From contig DDQZ01000057.1 of assembly GCA_002343505.1 (NCBI GenBank), positions 1 to 19,388 on the forward strand: a stretch of DNA of 19,388 nt, in the 5' to 3' direction. Positions 10,741 to 19,149 of the stretch are shown here, piece by piece; within the stretch, counting starts at the first letter, position 1; each line of letters starts with the position of its first letter. Origin of the DNA: Verrucomicrobiaceae bacterium UBA2429 (GTDB lineage: Bacteria; Verrucomicrobiota; Verrucomicrobiia; Verrucomicrobiales; Verrucomicrobiaceae). The notes under the pieces were generated by a model, which ran no database searches, was not told where the DNA came from, and was given only the letters and a program-made list of their open reading frames with translations. A program made the position numbers and the translations under genes.

Positions 10741-12807
10741 ATGAAACATCTTTTTCTTCCCTGCCTGCTGCTCAGCCTGCCCGCCTTCGAAGCCGCCGCC
10801 CAGCTCCGCCCGGACGGAGCCACGGCCTCCTTCCGCGGCAGTCTGCCGCCCAAGCCCGTGGCGGCTCTCTCCGCCGGGCAGGAGGCGGAGTTGGAAAAGG
10901 AACTGGCCGCTTTGACAGCGGGGTTCGAGCCGGTGAAAAAACACCCGCGCGCGGCGGACGCGCACATTTTCCTCAAGGCGGTGCGCTACGCGCTGGACTT
11001 CGACGAGTGGTATGACAAGACGCCGGAGGACGGCCTGAAAAAAGCCCGAAAGCTGCTGGCCGAGGCTGGCGGACGCATCGCGGCCTTGAAGAAAAACCGC
11101 GCGCCGTGGATGGACGGACCGGGCTGGAAGGTGCTCGGCTTTTACTCGCGAATTGATGACAGCCCGCAGCCCTACGCGGTGGAGGTGCCGGAGGGTCTCG
11201 ACACCGGCAAAAAGAAGGCGCCCATGTGGCTGTGGCTGCACGGGCGCGGTGACACGGCCACCGATCTGCATTTCATCGCGGGCAAGCTCGGCAGCACCAA
11301 ACCGGGCCAGTTCCAGCCGCAGGGAACGATCGTGGTGCATCCCTTCGGACGCTATTGCAACGGCTGGAAGAGCGCAGGCGAGACGGATGTCTTCGAAGCG
11401 CGCGATGACGCGGCGGAGCGCTTCGGCACGGACCCGGACCGCGTCGCGCTCGCGGGTTTCAGCATGGGCGGCGCGGGCGCGTGGCACATCGGCGCGCATT
11501 ATCCCGACCAGTGGGCCTGTGTGCATGCGGGAGCAGGCTTTGTGGATGTGCGGCGATACCAAAAACTGACGCCGGAAAAATATCCCGCCTGGCATGAGCA
11601 GAAGCTCTGGGGCATGTATGACGTGCCCGACGCGGCGCGCAATCTGCTCAATGTGCCGCTCGTGGTGTATAGCGGCGAGGAGGACACGCAGCGCGACGCG
11701 GCGGCCTACATGGAGGAGGTGCTCGCCAAAGAGGGCCTCGTCATGCGCCACCACATCGGCCCCGGCATGGGGCACAAATATCATCCGGAGGTGATCAAAA
11801 CCGTGCAGGCGGAGATCGAGGCGGCGGTTTCCAAAGGCCGCGACCGTTTTCCCAACGAGGTCCGCATCCAGGCGCGCACGCCCTTTTACGGCCGCGTGAA
11901 ATGGCTCAACCTGCACGGCATGGAACGGAGCTGGGAGGACGCGCGCATTGACGCGCGCGTGGCAGGCGGTCGAGCCATTGAAATCCAGACGCGCAATGTG
12001 AACCGCATCGTCATGTATCCGCCGCCGCAGGCGCGCGCGGGCGGCGACAAGCTGGATGTGATCATTGACGGGGAAAAACTGACCGTGGCGCTTGGGCCTG
12101 TGCTTCCGGAATTCGAGACCTTCATGCGCCCCGGCCCGCGCAGCCCGGCCATGACGGCGGCCTTTGTGCGCCTGGTCAAAAAGGACGGGCAGTGGACCGA
12201 CTTCGGCGGCGCGCAGTCCTTCCAGCACACCGGTCCCGAAGGCGGAAAAACCACCGCGCATCCCGGCCCGATGGACTCCGCTTTCATGAAGCGCTTCCTC
12301 GTCGTGCTGCCGGATGGCAGGTCCAGCCATGCCGGCGTGGACGCCTGGGTGCAGGCGGAGTCCGCGCGCTTCATCCAGCGCTGGCGCAGCCTCATGCGGG
12401 GCGACCCGCGCGTGATCCGCGCGGACGATCTGGCCGACCCCGTCGAGGCCTGCAAAACGCAGGGCCTCATCCTCTGGGGCACGCCGGAGTCGAACTCCGT
12501 GATCCGCAAGACCGCCGCCCGCCTGCCGCTGAACTGGGGCGCGGAAAAAATCGAGATGGCCGGCCAAAGCCATGACGCCGCCACGCATGTGCCATTGATG
12601 ATTTACCCCGCTCTGGAGTCGCCTGGCTTCGAGGTAGTGATCAACTCGGGCCTCACCTTCCGCGAGGCGCATGACCGCACCAACTCGCTGCAAAATCCCA
12701 AGCTGCCCGACTGGACCATCCTCGACATTACCCAGCCGCCGGATGCGGAGAAAGCGGGCAGGGTCGTGGCGGCGGATTTCTTCGACGACTTCTGGCGGGT
12801 GAAATGA
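10741..12807 (+). CDS. Exported alpha/beta-hydrolase (prolyl-oligopeptidase/esterase family)
   Basis: The 688-residue protein starts with a signal peptide (MKHLFLPCLLLSLPAFEAAA, cleaved before QLRPDG). A helical linker covers about 40-120. The alpha/beta-hydrolase domain follows at about 135-370 with WLWLHGRGD, the nucleophile elbow GFSMGG (S241), YSGEED with D315, and GMGHKY with H345, an apparently complete Ser-Asp-His triad. The remaining 300 residues (FYGRVKWLNLHGMERSWEDARIDARV to VVAADFFDDFW) form a conserved C-terminal region of these planctomycete/verrucomicrobial peptidase_S9-like proteins with no assigned function. It probably hydrolyses an ester or peptide on an extracellular substrate such as a decorated polysaccharide; this is inference. 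The frame is open back to 10531 inside the divergent gene, and the ATG at 10741 is fixed by the signal peptide. It converges on proB with 16 nt between stops. Confidence 0.9.
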   Translation: MKHLFLPCLLLSLPAFEAAAQLRPDGATASFRGSLPPKPVAALSAGQEAELEKELAALTAGFEPVKKHPRAADAHIFLKAVRYALDFDEWYDKTPEDGLKKARKLLAEAGGRIAALKKNRAPWMDGPGWKVLGFYSRIDDSPQPYAVEVPEGLDTGKKKAPMWLWLHGRGDTATDLHFIAGKLGSTKPGQFQPQGTIVVHPFGRYCNGWKSAGETDVFEARDDAAERFGTDPDRVALAGFSMGGAGAWHIGAHYPDQWACVHAGAGFVDVRRYQKLTPEKYPAWHEQKLWGMYDVPDAARNLLNVPLVVYSGEEDTQRDAAAYMEEVLAKEGLVMRHHIGPGMGHKYHPEVIKTVQAEIEAAVSKGRDRFPNEVRIQARTPFYGRVKWLNLHGMERSWEDARIDARVAGGRAIEIQTRNVNRIVMYPPPQARAGGDKLDVIIDGEKLTVALGPVLPEFETFMRPGPRSPAMTAAFVRLVKKDGQWTDFGGAQSFQHTGPEGGKTTAHPGPMDSAFMKRFLVVLPDGRSSHAGVDAWVQAESARFIQRWRSLMRGDPRVIRADDLADPVEACKTQGLILWGTPESNSVIRKTAARLPLNWGAEKIEMAGQSHDAATHVPLMIYPALESPGFEVVINSGLTFREAHDRTNSLQNPKLPDWTILDITQPPDAEKAGRVVAADFFDDFWRVK

Positions 12808-12823
12808 AGCAGGTTTGCAGTGG

Positions 12824-13609
12824 TCAATGCACTGCCGCGGTGAAACGCGTGCATACTCCCGTGCCGGCAATGACGGCGGGTATCTGCTCGGCGTGGCGGC
12901 CGGAGGCGATGACACATTCGACTCCTGCGTTCACAGCGTCCTGGACGGCTTTCAATTTGGAGATCATGCCGCCAGTGCCAAGGCTGGTTTTTTTTTCCTG
13001 CGCATGGTGGATGACGGCGTCCACATCCTCCACGAGCGGGATGGGGCCCGCCTCGGGATGATCCGGATCCTGAAGCAAACCGGGCGCGCTGGTCAGCAGC
13101 AGGAGAACATCCGCTCCCCAAAGCCGCGCGATGTGCGAGGAGAGCATGTCATTGTCGCCAAAGCGCAGTTCCTCAATGGCGACACTGTCGTTTTCATTGA
13201 TGACAGGAACGACCTGGGGGAACTCAAGCAGGCGCTCAAGCGTGGCCTTGAAACGCGCGCCACGCTGGGCGGCCTCCAAATCCTCATGCGTGACGAGAAG
13301 TTGCGCCACATGCAGCCCGTGGTCGCGCAGCAGACCCTCGTAGGCGTGCATGAGATGGGTCTGGCCGACAGCGGCCAGGGCCTGGAGAGTGGTCATGTCA
13401 TTCGGACGCGCGGCCATGCCCATGGGCTTGAGTCCGCTGGCCACCGCGCCGCTGCTGACCACGACGACGATGTGCCCCGCCTGTTTGAGAAGGGCCACGG
13501 CCTCGACGAGTTTGCGCAACTGCACGGGGTCCGGCTCGGGCGTGCTGACGCGGGTGAGGATGCCGGAGCCGAATTTGATGACGATGCGCTTTGAGCCGGT
13601 GGGGGACAT
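12824..13609 (-). CDS. proB: Glutamate 5-kinase, short form without PUA domain
   Basis: The 261-residue protein catalyses ATP-dependent phosphorylation of glutamate to gamma-glutamyl phosphate, the first step of proline synthesis. It contains the amino-acid-kinase core: IKFGSG at 11-16, SSGAVASG at 52-59, VINENDSVA around 137-144, FGDND at 150-154, and GTGGMISKLKA at 211-221. It ends at TRFTAAVH. E. coli ProB is 367 residues because of a C-terminal PUA domain, which is absent here. Single-domain forms are known in other bacteria, so this is a variant rather than a truncation. The start (MSPTGSKRIVIKFG) places the first strand at the N-terminus, and no Shine-Dalgarno is seen. proA is not adjacent. 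Confidence 0.93.
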   Translation of the reverse strand: MSPTGSKRIVIKFGSGILTRVSTPEPDPVQLRKLVEAVALLKQAGHIVVVVSSGAVASGLKPMGMAARPNDMTTLQALAAVGQTHLMHAYEGLLRDHGLHVAQLLVTHEDLEAAQRGARFKATLERLLEFPQVVPVINENDSVAIEELRFGDNDMLSSHIARLWGADVLLLLTSAPGLLQDPDHPEAGPIPLVEDVDAVIHHAQEKKTSLGTGGMISKLKAVQDAVNAGVECVIASGRHAEQIPAVIAGTGVCTRFTAAVH

Positions 13610-13693
13610 GAAAACAGGGCGCGAAGCATGGCACGGGCCTCCCGGCTGGCAACGGGGATTCTGCCTCACGATTCCGGGCGCATCCCGCGCGCC

Positions 13694-14170
13694 TTAATAA
13701 AAGAACAGGGCGCGCATCTCGGGTGTCAGTTCGGACGGGCGCAGCTTGGTGACGCCGCTGGCCGAGGTCACGGCGACACCTGTGTTGTCCACCTTGGTGA
13801 CGCGCACGTTGAGCAGTTTTCTACCGTCGGCCAAAACGAATTCGGTGAAGACCCTGCCGACCTGCTTTTGACGCGCCTCAGTGACAGCGGCGACTTTTTC
13901 CCGGCCCAGGTTCACAGTCTCAGCGCGCGCCTGGTCGGCCTTGGTCTTGAGCGCGGCGACCTCGGCCTTGCGAAACTCCACTTTCTTTTGCAGTTCCAGC
14001 GCGCCGATGATGGCCTGCATCTCGGCCCTCCGTCCGGCCACAGTGCCCTCGTAAGCCTCGATGTTTTTCACGGCCTCATCCAGGCCGGCCTTCATTTTTT
14101 TGAACTGGTCGTAAAAGTACCAGCCGGCTACGGCGCTGGCGAAAATGATCAGGGCGAGAAGGTTTTTCAT
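13694..14170 (-). CDS. Membrane-anchored coiled-coil protein with small C-terminal beta domain
   Basis: The 158-residue protein has an N-terminal membrane helix (NLLALIIFASAVAGWYFY, 3-20). A long coiled coil spans about 22-105, rich in A/E/K/R heptads. The C-terminal domain (FVLADGRKLLNVRVTKVDNTGVAVTSASGVTKLRPSELTPEMRALF) reads like the small SH3-like module (DGR-x-VTKVD-x-GV-x-HxxGVxKLxxxEL) that recurs in verrucomicrobial envelope proteins. The helix points the coil into the periplasm or cytoplasm. Orientation is not certain, but the small-residue helix and no cleavage site suggest a signal anchor. It lies 33 nt downstream of the lipoprotein gene and is very probably cotranscribed. The sequence cggag precedes the ATG by eight or nine bases. 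The function is unknown. Confidence 0.8.
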   Translation of the reverse strand: MKNLLALIIFASAVAGWYFYDQFKKMKAGLDEAVKNIEAYEGTVAGRRAEMQAIIGALELQKKVEFRKAEVAALKTKADQARAETVNLGREKVAAVTEARQKQVGRVFTEFVLADGRKLLNVRVTKVDNTGVAVTSASGVTKLRPSELTPEMRALFFY

Positions 14171-14203
14171 GGCGTCGGCTCCGTGATGAATGAGTTGCGC
14201 GTG

Positions 14204-14563
14204 TCAGTTTTGCAGGTGCTTTTTGACCTCTTCGGTTTCCGCCCGGAGCTTGTCGAGAGCGGCCTGCGCCTCCTCGTAGTCCCTGGTCACGGTGACAATC
14301 TGCTGGTCGAGGATGTCAAGCTCCCTCTGAAGGCTGAGTGTCATGCGCTGCGCGGAGTCCATGGGAGAGGAACTGGGCGGCACGGCCTTGCGCAAATCCA
14401 CAAGCTTTTGTTCGAGGCCGTCATACTCGGCCCTTAAGGCGGCCAGTTTTTCCATGGCGGCGGCGTGGTCCGCCTGCACCTGCTCCGCTTCCTTGCAACT
14501 GGAGAGCATCAGGGCGCAAAGAATGCCAGACAGGACGGCTTGGATGGGACGAAGGTCTTTCAT
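14204..14563 (-). CDS. Coiled-coil lipoprotein
   Basis: The 119-residue protein has a lipoprotein signal sequence ending in the lipobox LSSC, with the lipidated cysteine at residue 23. The rest is almost entirely coiled coil in two segments: about 30-65 (AAAMEKLAALRAEYDGLEQKLVDLRKAV), a break at PPSSSP, and about 75-118 (LQRELDILDQQIVTVTRDYEEAQAALDKLRAETEEVKKHL). It is a surface or outer-membrane-anchored periplasmic rod, and the family is not recognised. It is the first gene of a two-gene unit with the membrane-anchored coiled-coil protein at 13694. A good TTGACA promoter lies at 14590-14618. The two proteins could form a heteromeric coiled coil; this is inferred from pairing and architecture only. 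Confidence 0.8.
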   Translation of the reverse strand: MKDLRPIQAVLSGILCALMLSSCKEAEQVQADHAAAMEKLAALRAEYDGLEQKLVDLRKAVPPSSSPMDSAQRMTLSLQRELDILDQQIVTVTRDYEEAQAALDKLRAETEEVKKHLQN

Positions 14564-14589
14564 GAGGTTTTCCCTTTCTTTTGCGCCGC

Positions 14590-14618
14590 AGGCTATCCAT
14601 TTGGCGGGATTGTGTCAA
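14590..14618 (-). promoter_or_regulatory. Candidate sigma-70 promoter of the coiled-coil pair
   Basis: On the minus strand a perfect TTGACA (14618-14613) is followed after 17 bases by TAGCCT (14595-14590). The expected start is about 20 bases before the lipoprotein ATG, leaving room for the weak aaaggga ribosome-binding site. The -10 box matches at only three positions. Confidence 0.45.
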
Positions 14619-14713
14619 TGCGTCAGAAATCTTTCCCGAAAAAACTGCCGGCGGGAACTCGAAGCCCGGCCTCAAAGCCGGCTGGTCATTTTAAGGAAAA
14701 CGCGGCTCGCTCA

Positions 14714-14743
14714 TTGACAACCGGCGGCGGGTGAGGCGAGATT
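14714..14743 (+). promoter_or_regulatory. Candidate promoter of the GYF_2-domain gene
   Basis: A perfect TTGACA lies at 14714-14719, with only a poor -10 (gagatt at 14738-14743, spacer 18). The GTG start is at 14765. It is divergent from the promoter at 14590-14618. Between them is a GC-rich hairpin (agcccggc 14663-14670 with gccggct 14677-14683). Confidence 0.3.
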
Positions 14744-14764
14744 TCCGCGCAATCACCCCAAATC

Positions 14765-15319
14765 GTGTCCGCCTCCTACCACATTTCCAGAGGAGAGAAA
14801 CAGCTCGGCCCATGCTCGCTGGACGATCTGCGCACCATGCTCGCCTATGGCTCGGTGAAAAAAACGGACATGGTCCGGCGCGGGGATGCGGGTGACTGGC
14901 TGCCGCTTGACCGTCTGGAGGAGCTTCAGCAGGAGGAAAGCGAGGATTCCGCCGACCCCAGGCAGAGACGGCGCACGGTGCGCTACCGCGAGTATCACAA
15001 AGTGCCGCAGGACAGCCGCGCCGGTGTTGTCCTGAAACGGCTGGCACTAGGGTTCATCTTTTTTCCACCCATGCTCTGGCGCGGAGCGGTCACCGTCTTC
15101 CAATCCCGCGTGGTGACCCGCCGGACCAATGAGAACGGTTATCTCGAAGTCTGGCCGCGCTGGGTGGAGGGCGCCGTGTCAGCGATGATCGTGGTCAACG
15201 CGCTGGGCTGGTGGGTGATGCTCTCCTGGGCCGGCAGGGAGGCGGCTCCAATGGTGCGCGCGATCGCCGGCACAATGTCGGTTGGTTTTGATGTCCTGCG
15301 CGAGTGGCTGGGGAGTTGA
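14765..15319 (+). CDS. GYF_2 (DUF4339)-domain membrane protein
   Basis: The 184-residue protein begins at GTG. Residues 5-50 form a GYF_2/DUF4339 domain (YHISRGEKQLGPCSLDDLRTMLAYGSVKKTDMVRRGDAGDWLPL), which has the conserved GP and the late Trp. An acidic/basic linker of about 52-85 follows. Then come two likely membrane segments around 88-111 (VVLKRLALGFIFFPPMLWRGAVTVF) and 134-156 (VEGAVSAMIVVNALGWWVMLSWA). GYF-type domains bind proline-rich peptides. In bacteria GYF_2 fused to membrane segments is common and uncharacterised. The GTG start is required to include the first strand of the domain, and the next ATG would delete half of it. It converges with the acyl-CoA synthetase gene, with only six bases between stops. 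Confidence 0.85.
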   Translation: MSASYHISRGEKQLGPCSLDDLRTMLAYGSVKKTDMVRRGDAGDWLPLDRLEELQQEESEDSADPRQRRRTVRYREYHKVPQDSRAGVVLKRLALGFIFFPPMLWRGAVTVFQSRVVTRRTNENGYLEVWPRWVEGAVSAMIVVNALGWWVMLSWAGREAAPMVRAIAGTMSVGFDVLREWLGS

Positions 15320-15325
15320 GAGGCT

Positions 15326-17419
15326 TCAAAGATTCCTCCGCAGCACGATCCTCGCATCCAGCGCCGTGAAGCCGTCTTGCGCGGCAAGGAGCGGATTGAT
15401 CTCCATCTCCGCGATCTGCGGCAATGCCAGGGGTATCCTGCTGAACAAGGCCACCAGCCGCGCGAGCGCGTCCATGTCCAGCGGAGCCGAGCCGCGCGCG
15501 CCGAGCAGTGCGCGTTGGACGCGGGTGCGCGCGATCAGCCGCAGGGCCTGATCCACGTCCAGCGGCGCCAGGTCCAGCGCCGTGTCCTGCAGCACATGCA
15601 CCATCACCCCGCCCGCGCCAAACAGCGCCACCGGACCGAACTGCGCGTCCCGACTGGCCCCGAGGATCAACTCCACGCCTTTGTCCGCAATCATGCGCTG
15701 CACAGTGACTCCGCCAAAATGCTCCGCGCCCGCCCTGACCGTCACCGCGTCGCGAATTTCACACCAGGCATCGCGCACCGCGTCCTCGCCGGTGAGCGCC
15801 AGCCTCACACCGCCGGCATCGGTTTTGTGTGTCAGCGTGCGCGAGCAGAGCTTCAGCACCACTGGAAAGCCGAGCGCCCGGGCATGATCCACGGCCTGGT
15901 CCTCGGAGTCTGCGCTCAGCGTCCGAACCACCGGAATGCCGAAGGCACCCAGCAGTTGCTTCGACTCCGCCTCATTCAACAGCACGCGCCCGCCGGCCTC
16001 CGCCCGCGCAATGACACGCAGCGCCAGATCCGGCGCGCGCTCGTCCACAGCGCATGTGCCGGACACGGGCGGCTGTGACAGATGCGCTGTCACCCGCGCA
16101 AACACCCGCGCCGCCGTGTCGGGATAGTTGAAACACGGGATGCCCGCCCTGGCGAGAATGCGCCGTCCAGCCTCCACGCCGTCGCCGCCCATCCAGCTCG
16201 CCAGCAGAGGCTTGCCGGATTTTTCCGCCACCTCCACCACGGCTTCCGCGACCGCCGCGTTGTCGGTCATCGCCTGCGGTGTCAGGATGACGAGCAGCGC
16301 GTCATTGCCTGCGTCCTCAGCCACGATCTCCAGCGCGCGGGCGTAGCGCGCGGCGTCAGCGTCTCCGAGAATGTCCGCCGGATTCGAGTGGCTCCAGGGG
16401 CCGGGCAGAAAGGCGTCCAGCCGCGCCAGCGTCTCCGCGCCGAGGTCCGCCGGCGCGCCGCCATGACGTGCCAGCATGTCCACCGCCAGCGCGCCGGGGC
16501 CGCCGGCGTTGGTGACGATGGCCAGCCGCCGTCCGCGCGGCGGTCTGCGGCAAGCCAGGACCTCGGCGGTCTGGAAAAGCTCGGCAATGCTGTCCACGCG
16601 CAGCACGCCGGCGCGAGCGAAGGCGGCGTCAAAGACCGAGTCGCTTCCGGTCAGGGCGCCGGTGTGGGAGGCGGCGGCCCTCGCGGCGGCCTCGGTGCGG
16701 CCAGCCTTGAGCACGACGAGCGGTTTTTTCAAAGCCGCCCGCCGCGCCGAACCAAGAAATGCGGGCGCGTCATCCACGGACTCCATGTAGAGCACGATGA
16801 CCGCCGTGCGCGGATCATCCGCGAAGTGCGCGATGAGGTCCGCCCAGCCCGCATCGAGCATCGAACCCGTGGAGACAAAGGCGCTGAAGCCCATGCCCGC
16901 GCTGAAGCTCCAGTCCAGGATGGCGGTGCAGAGCGCCCCGCTCTGGCTGAGAAAGGCGATGTTTCCAGGCATCGCCATGGCGGCGGCGAAAGTGGCGTTC
17001 AGGCCGGTCCCAGGCACCATCACGCCGAGGCAGTTCGGACCGATGACGCGCATGGACGCGGCGCGCGCGATCTCCAGCACCTCACGCTCCAGCTCGCGGC
17101 CCGCGGCTCCGGCCTCCTTGAAACCCGCCGAAATGACGACGGCCGCCGGAATGCCCGCCGCCGCGCACTCGCGCAGGATTTCGGGCACTGCCGGCGCGGG
17201 AGTCACGATGACCGCCAGGTCCGTCCCGGCGGGTAGGTCGGAGACGCGCGCGAGTGTCTTGATGCCGAGCACCTCGGGATGCTTGCGATTCACCAGATGC
17301 ACCGCGCCGTGGAAGCCGCGCAGATTTTCCACCACCGCGCGCCCCACGCTGCCGGCCTTCTCCGTGGCGCCGATCACAGCCACACGACTCGGAGAAAAAA
17401 AGGCTTCAAGATTTTCCAT
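15326..17419 (-). CDS. ADP-forming acyl-CoA (acetate-CoA) synthetase, fused form
   Basis: The 697-residue protein interconverts acyl-CoA + ADP + Pi with carboxylate + CoA + ATP. The order is a CoA-binding domain (VAVIGAT at 13-19), a succinyl-CoA-ligase-like domain with SQSGAL (158-163), and the phosphohistidine loop ASHTGALTG (H252). The C-terminal ATP-grasp_5 domain (about 470-697) includes [38 protein letters not shown] and MEINPLL. This alpha-beta fused architecture matches archaeal/bacterial ACD proteins and the CoA-ligase part of the Pat acetyltransferases. No GNAT domain is present. The start [10 protein letters not shown] (ATG 17417-17419) is typical of the family, and the frame is open to 17488. 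It lies 99 nt downstream of the ceramidase-like gene on the same strand. Acyl chain specificity cannot be told from sequence. Confidence 0.92.
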   Translation of the reverse strand: MENLEAFFSPSRVAVIGATEKAGSVGRAVVENLRGFHGAVHLVNRKHPEVLGIKTLARVSDLPAGTDLAVIVTPAPAVPEILRECAAAGIPAAVVISAGFKEAGAAGRELEREVLEIARAASMRVIGPNCLGVMVPGTGLNATFAAAMAMPGNIAFLSQSGALCTAILDWSFSAGMGFSAFVSTGSMLDAGWADLIAHFADDPRTAVIVLYMESVDDAPAFLGSARRAALKKPLVVLKAGRTEAAARAAASHTGALTGSDSVFDAAFARAGVLRVDSIAELFQTAEVLACRRPPRGRRLAIVTNAGGPGALAVDMLARHGGAPADLGAETLARLDAFLPGPWSHSNPADILGDADAARYARALEIVAEDAGNDALLVILTPQAMTDNAAVAEAVVEVAEKSGKPLLASWMGGDGVEAGRRILARAGIPCFNYPDTAARVFARVTAHLSQPPVSGTCAVDERAPDLALRVIARAEAGGRVLLNEAESKQLLGAFGIPVVRTLSADSEDQAVDHARALGFPVVLKLCSRTLTHKTDAGGVRLALTGEDAVRDAWCEIRDAVTVRAGAEHFGGVTVQRMIADKGVELILGASRDAQFGPVALFGAGGVMVHVLQDTALDLAPLDVDQALRLIARTRVQRALLGARGSAPLDMDALARLVALFSRIPLALPQIAEMEINPLLAAQDGFTALDARIVLRRNL

Positions 17420-17518
17420 GACATCCAGTCTGCCGGGCACAAAGCCGCGAGGCAAGCCGCCCGGAAGGCGTCCTTCGCAACTCTCCACCGAGACACAGCG
17501 GTATTTGGGCGGGGAGCG

Positions 17519-19021
17519 TCATTCCAGCTCGGGCGGCACGTTGCCGTAGGTCCAGGCGCGGCCAAAGGGCGGGGCCTTGGGGTGCTCGGGGGCGGGACCG
17601 GGCTGCATGTCCTTGGTCAAGGCGATGCCGGTGTCGGCCATCTGGCGGCCGGCGGTGATGACGAGGTTGCTGTAGGCGGTGAGGCGCGTCTCGTAGCCGC
17701 CGCCATTCGGGCCGAAGGCCTCCTCCGTGGGCACATAGCCGACGATGCCGTTCGCCAGCTCCACGGGGAAGGTGCAGGCGAAGGGGCTGCCTTTTTTGAT
17801 GTCCAGCCCGAACTGGACGAAATACTCGGCGGGGTTCGTGACGAAGGCGGCGGGGCCGACCTGGATGACCTGCACCTCGCACTCCACCTCGGGCGTGACT
17901 TTGCACAGGTGGTCGAGCATGAGGATCTCCTTGGCGAAGAGGTAGCCGGAGGTGTCCCCCTGCGGACGGCCGGCCTGGATGATCTCCAGGCTGCCCTGGA
18001 CGCGGGCGGGCGCGGGCTTCCGGCGGGGGATGGAGAGCACCTTTTGCCGGCTGTCGAGCACGGCCTCGCCGGTGCGCGGCATGGAGAGCAGCACTTTCAC
18101 CGCCTCGGCGCCCACGCGGCCGCCGACGAACCGCGCCCACTCCTCCGCGCCGGGGCGGCGGTGCGGGCTGAGATTGTCCACCTGCGTCACATCGCCACAC
18201 GCGCCCTGGAGGAAGACCACGGGCGCGCGGCTCTCCAGCGCTCCCTGGATGGTCTTTTCCAGGTAATAAATCCAGTTCGCCGAGATGCCGCCGGGGTTCG
18301 TGGTGGCGTGGCAGGCGTAGTTGACGATCGTGCCCAGCAGCCTGCCCTCCGCGTCCCACGCTCCGATGACGCCCACCTGGGGGTCAATAGGGCCGGCATA
18401 CTCCAGCATGTCCGGGTTTCCCTGGCCGGGGTGGCTCCAGCTCTGGCCGTTTTTCATGCGCAGGCGGCGGTTGAAGGCCACCTTGTCCTCATGGCCGAAG
18501 CCGCAGCCGATCTGCGCGGGCACCGCTCCGCGCGCGGCGGCGCGCACGCCCTCCACGATCTCATGCGTGACCTTCATGAGGAAGCCCTCGTCGGCGCAGG
18601 AGGACTCCTCATAGGCCAGGCGCTTCACCAGGTCGGAGGCGGCGTCATATTCCCCCGGCAGCACCATGCCCACCGGCCCGGAGGAGTGGGAGTGGGACGC
18701 GCCGACGAGCACGCAGTCCCCGGGAATGCCCAGCTCCTTTTCGATGCGCGCCCGCGCGTCGAGCACCACCTGGCGCGGAATGACGAGCGTGTCGGTGCCC
18801 ACGAGAGCCACGCGCTTTTTGCCATCGTCAAAGAAGGCCGCGCGCACCTTGCAGGCGTCGTGGAACTTCAGGTGGAAGCTCTTCCCATAGCCGCCCGGCT
18901 GCTCCATGCCGATGCCCGGCGTGATGTCGCGCTCGGCAAAGCCGGCCTTCAAAACCGGGGCGGCAGTCTGCGCGAGCGTGGCGGTGGCGGAGAAAAGGAA
19001 GGCGAGGATCAGCTTTTTCAT
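17519..19021 (-). CDS. Exported neutral/alkaline ceramidase-like protein
   Basis: The 500-residue protein starts with a signal peptide (MKKLILAFLFSATATLAQ, cleaved about residue 18). The neutral/alkaline ceramidase N-terminal domain follows: AGFAERDITPG at 26-36, a zinc-ligand-type motif GASHSHSSGP (H110, H112), NYACHAT (H238), and FLQGACGDVTQ (270-280), corresponding to the GDVSPN nucleophile region of characterised enzymes. The usual Ser is Thr here (GDVT). True ceramidases are about 650-700 residues with an extra C-terminal domain, which this protein lacks. It may hydrolyse N-acyl or other ester/amide bonds rather than ceramide. In planctomycetes and verrucomicrobia this family is expanded and uncharacterised. 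The frame is open to 19144, but ATG 19019-19021 begins the signal peptide. It is followed on the same strand by the acyl-CoA synthetase. Confidence 0.88.
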   Translation of the reverse strand: MKKLILAFLFSATATLAQTAAPVLKAGFAERDITPGIGMEQPGGYGKSFHLKFHDACKVRAAFFDDGKKRVALVGTDTLVIPRQVVLDARARIEKELGIPGDCVLVGASHSHSSGPVGMVLPGEYDAASDLVKRLAYEESSCADEGFLMKVTHEIVEGVRAAARGAVPAQIGCGFGHEDKVAFNRRLRMKNGQSWSHPGQGNPDMLEYAGPIDPQVGVIGAWDAEGRLLGTIVNYACHATTNPGGISANWIYYLEKTIQGALESRAPVVFLQGACGDVTQVDNLSPHRRPGAEEWARFVGGRVGAEAVKVLLSMPRTGEAVLDSRQKVLSIPRRKPAPARVQGSLEIIQAGRPQGDTSGYLFAKEILMLDHLCKVTPEVECEVQVIQVGPAAFVTNPAEYFVQFGLDIKKGSPFACTFPVELANGIVGYVPTEEAFGPNGGGYETRLTAYSNLVITAGRQMADTGIALTKDMQPGPAPEHPKAPPFGRAWTYGNVPPELE

Positions 19022-19149
19022 GCGCAGAGAGTACGCCGCGCGGAAGATGAATCGCTCAGGTGCTTGCGCTGGCAGGGAAAGCTGCGGAGACCTGCCGATG
19101 GCGGTCCAGCCTGGCTCAGGCACAAATGGACTGTTCCAAGACAATCCTC
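19022..19149. other. Intergenic leader of the ceramidase-like gene
   Basis: No gene, RNA structure, or convincing promoter pair was found between the ceramidase-like start codon and the repeat block. Together with 19150-19388 this forms a 367-base stretch without a coding call. Confidence 0.5.

Noticed and set aside
10528..12915. A 795-codon open frame on the minus strand opposite the esterase gene
   Set aside because: It is antisense to a gene with a signal peptide and complete catalytic triad. The translation is Arg/His/Ala-rich without motifs.
16082..17236. A 384-codon plus-strand open frame opposite the acyl-CoA synthetase
   Set aside because: It is antisense to a fully motif-supported gene, and its His/Arg/Gly-rich translation has no family resemblance.
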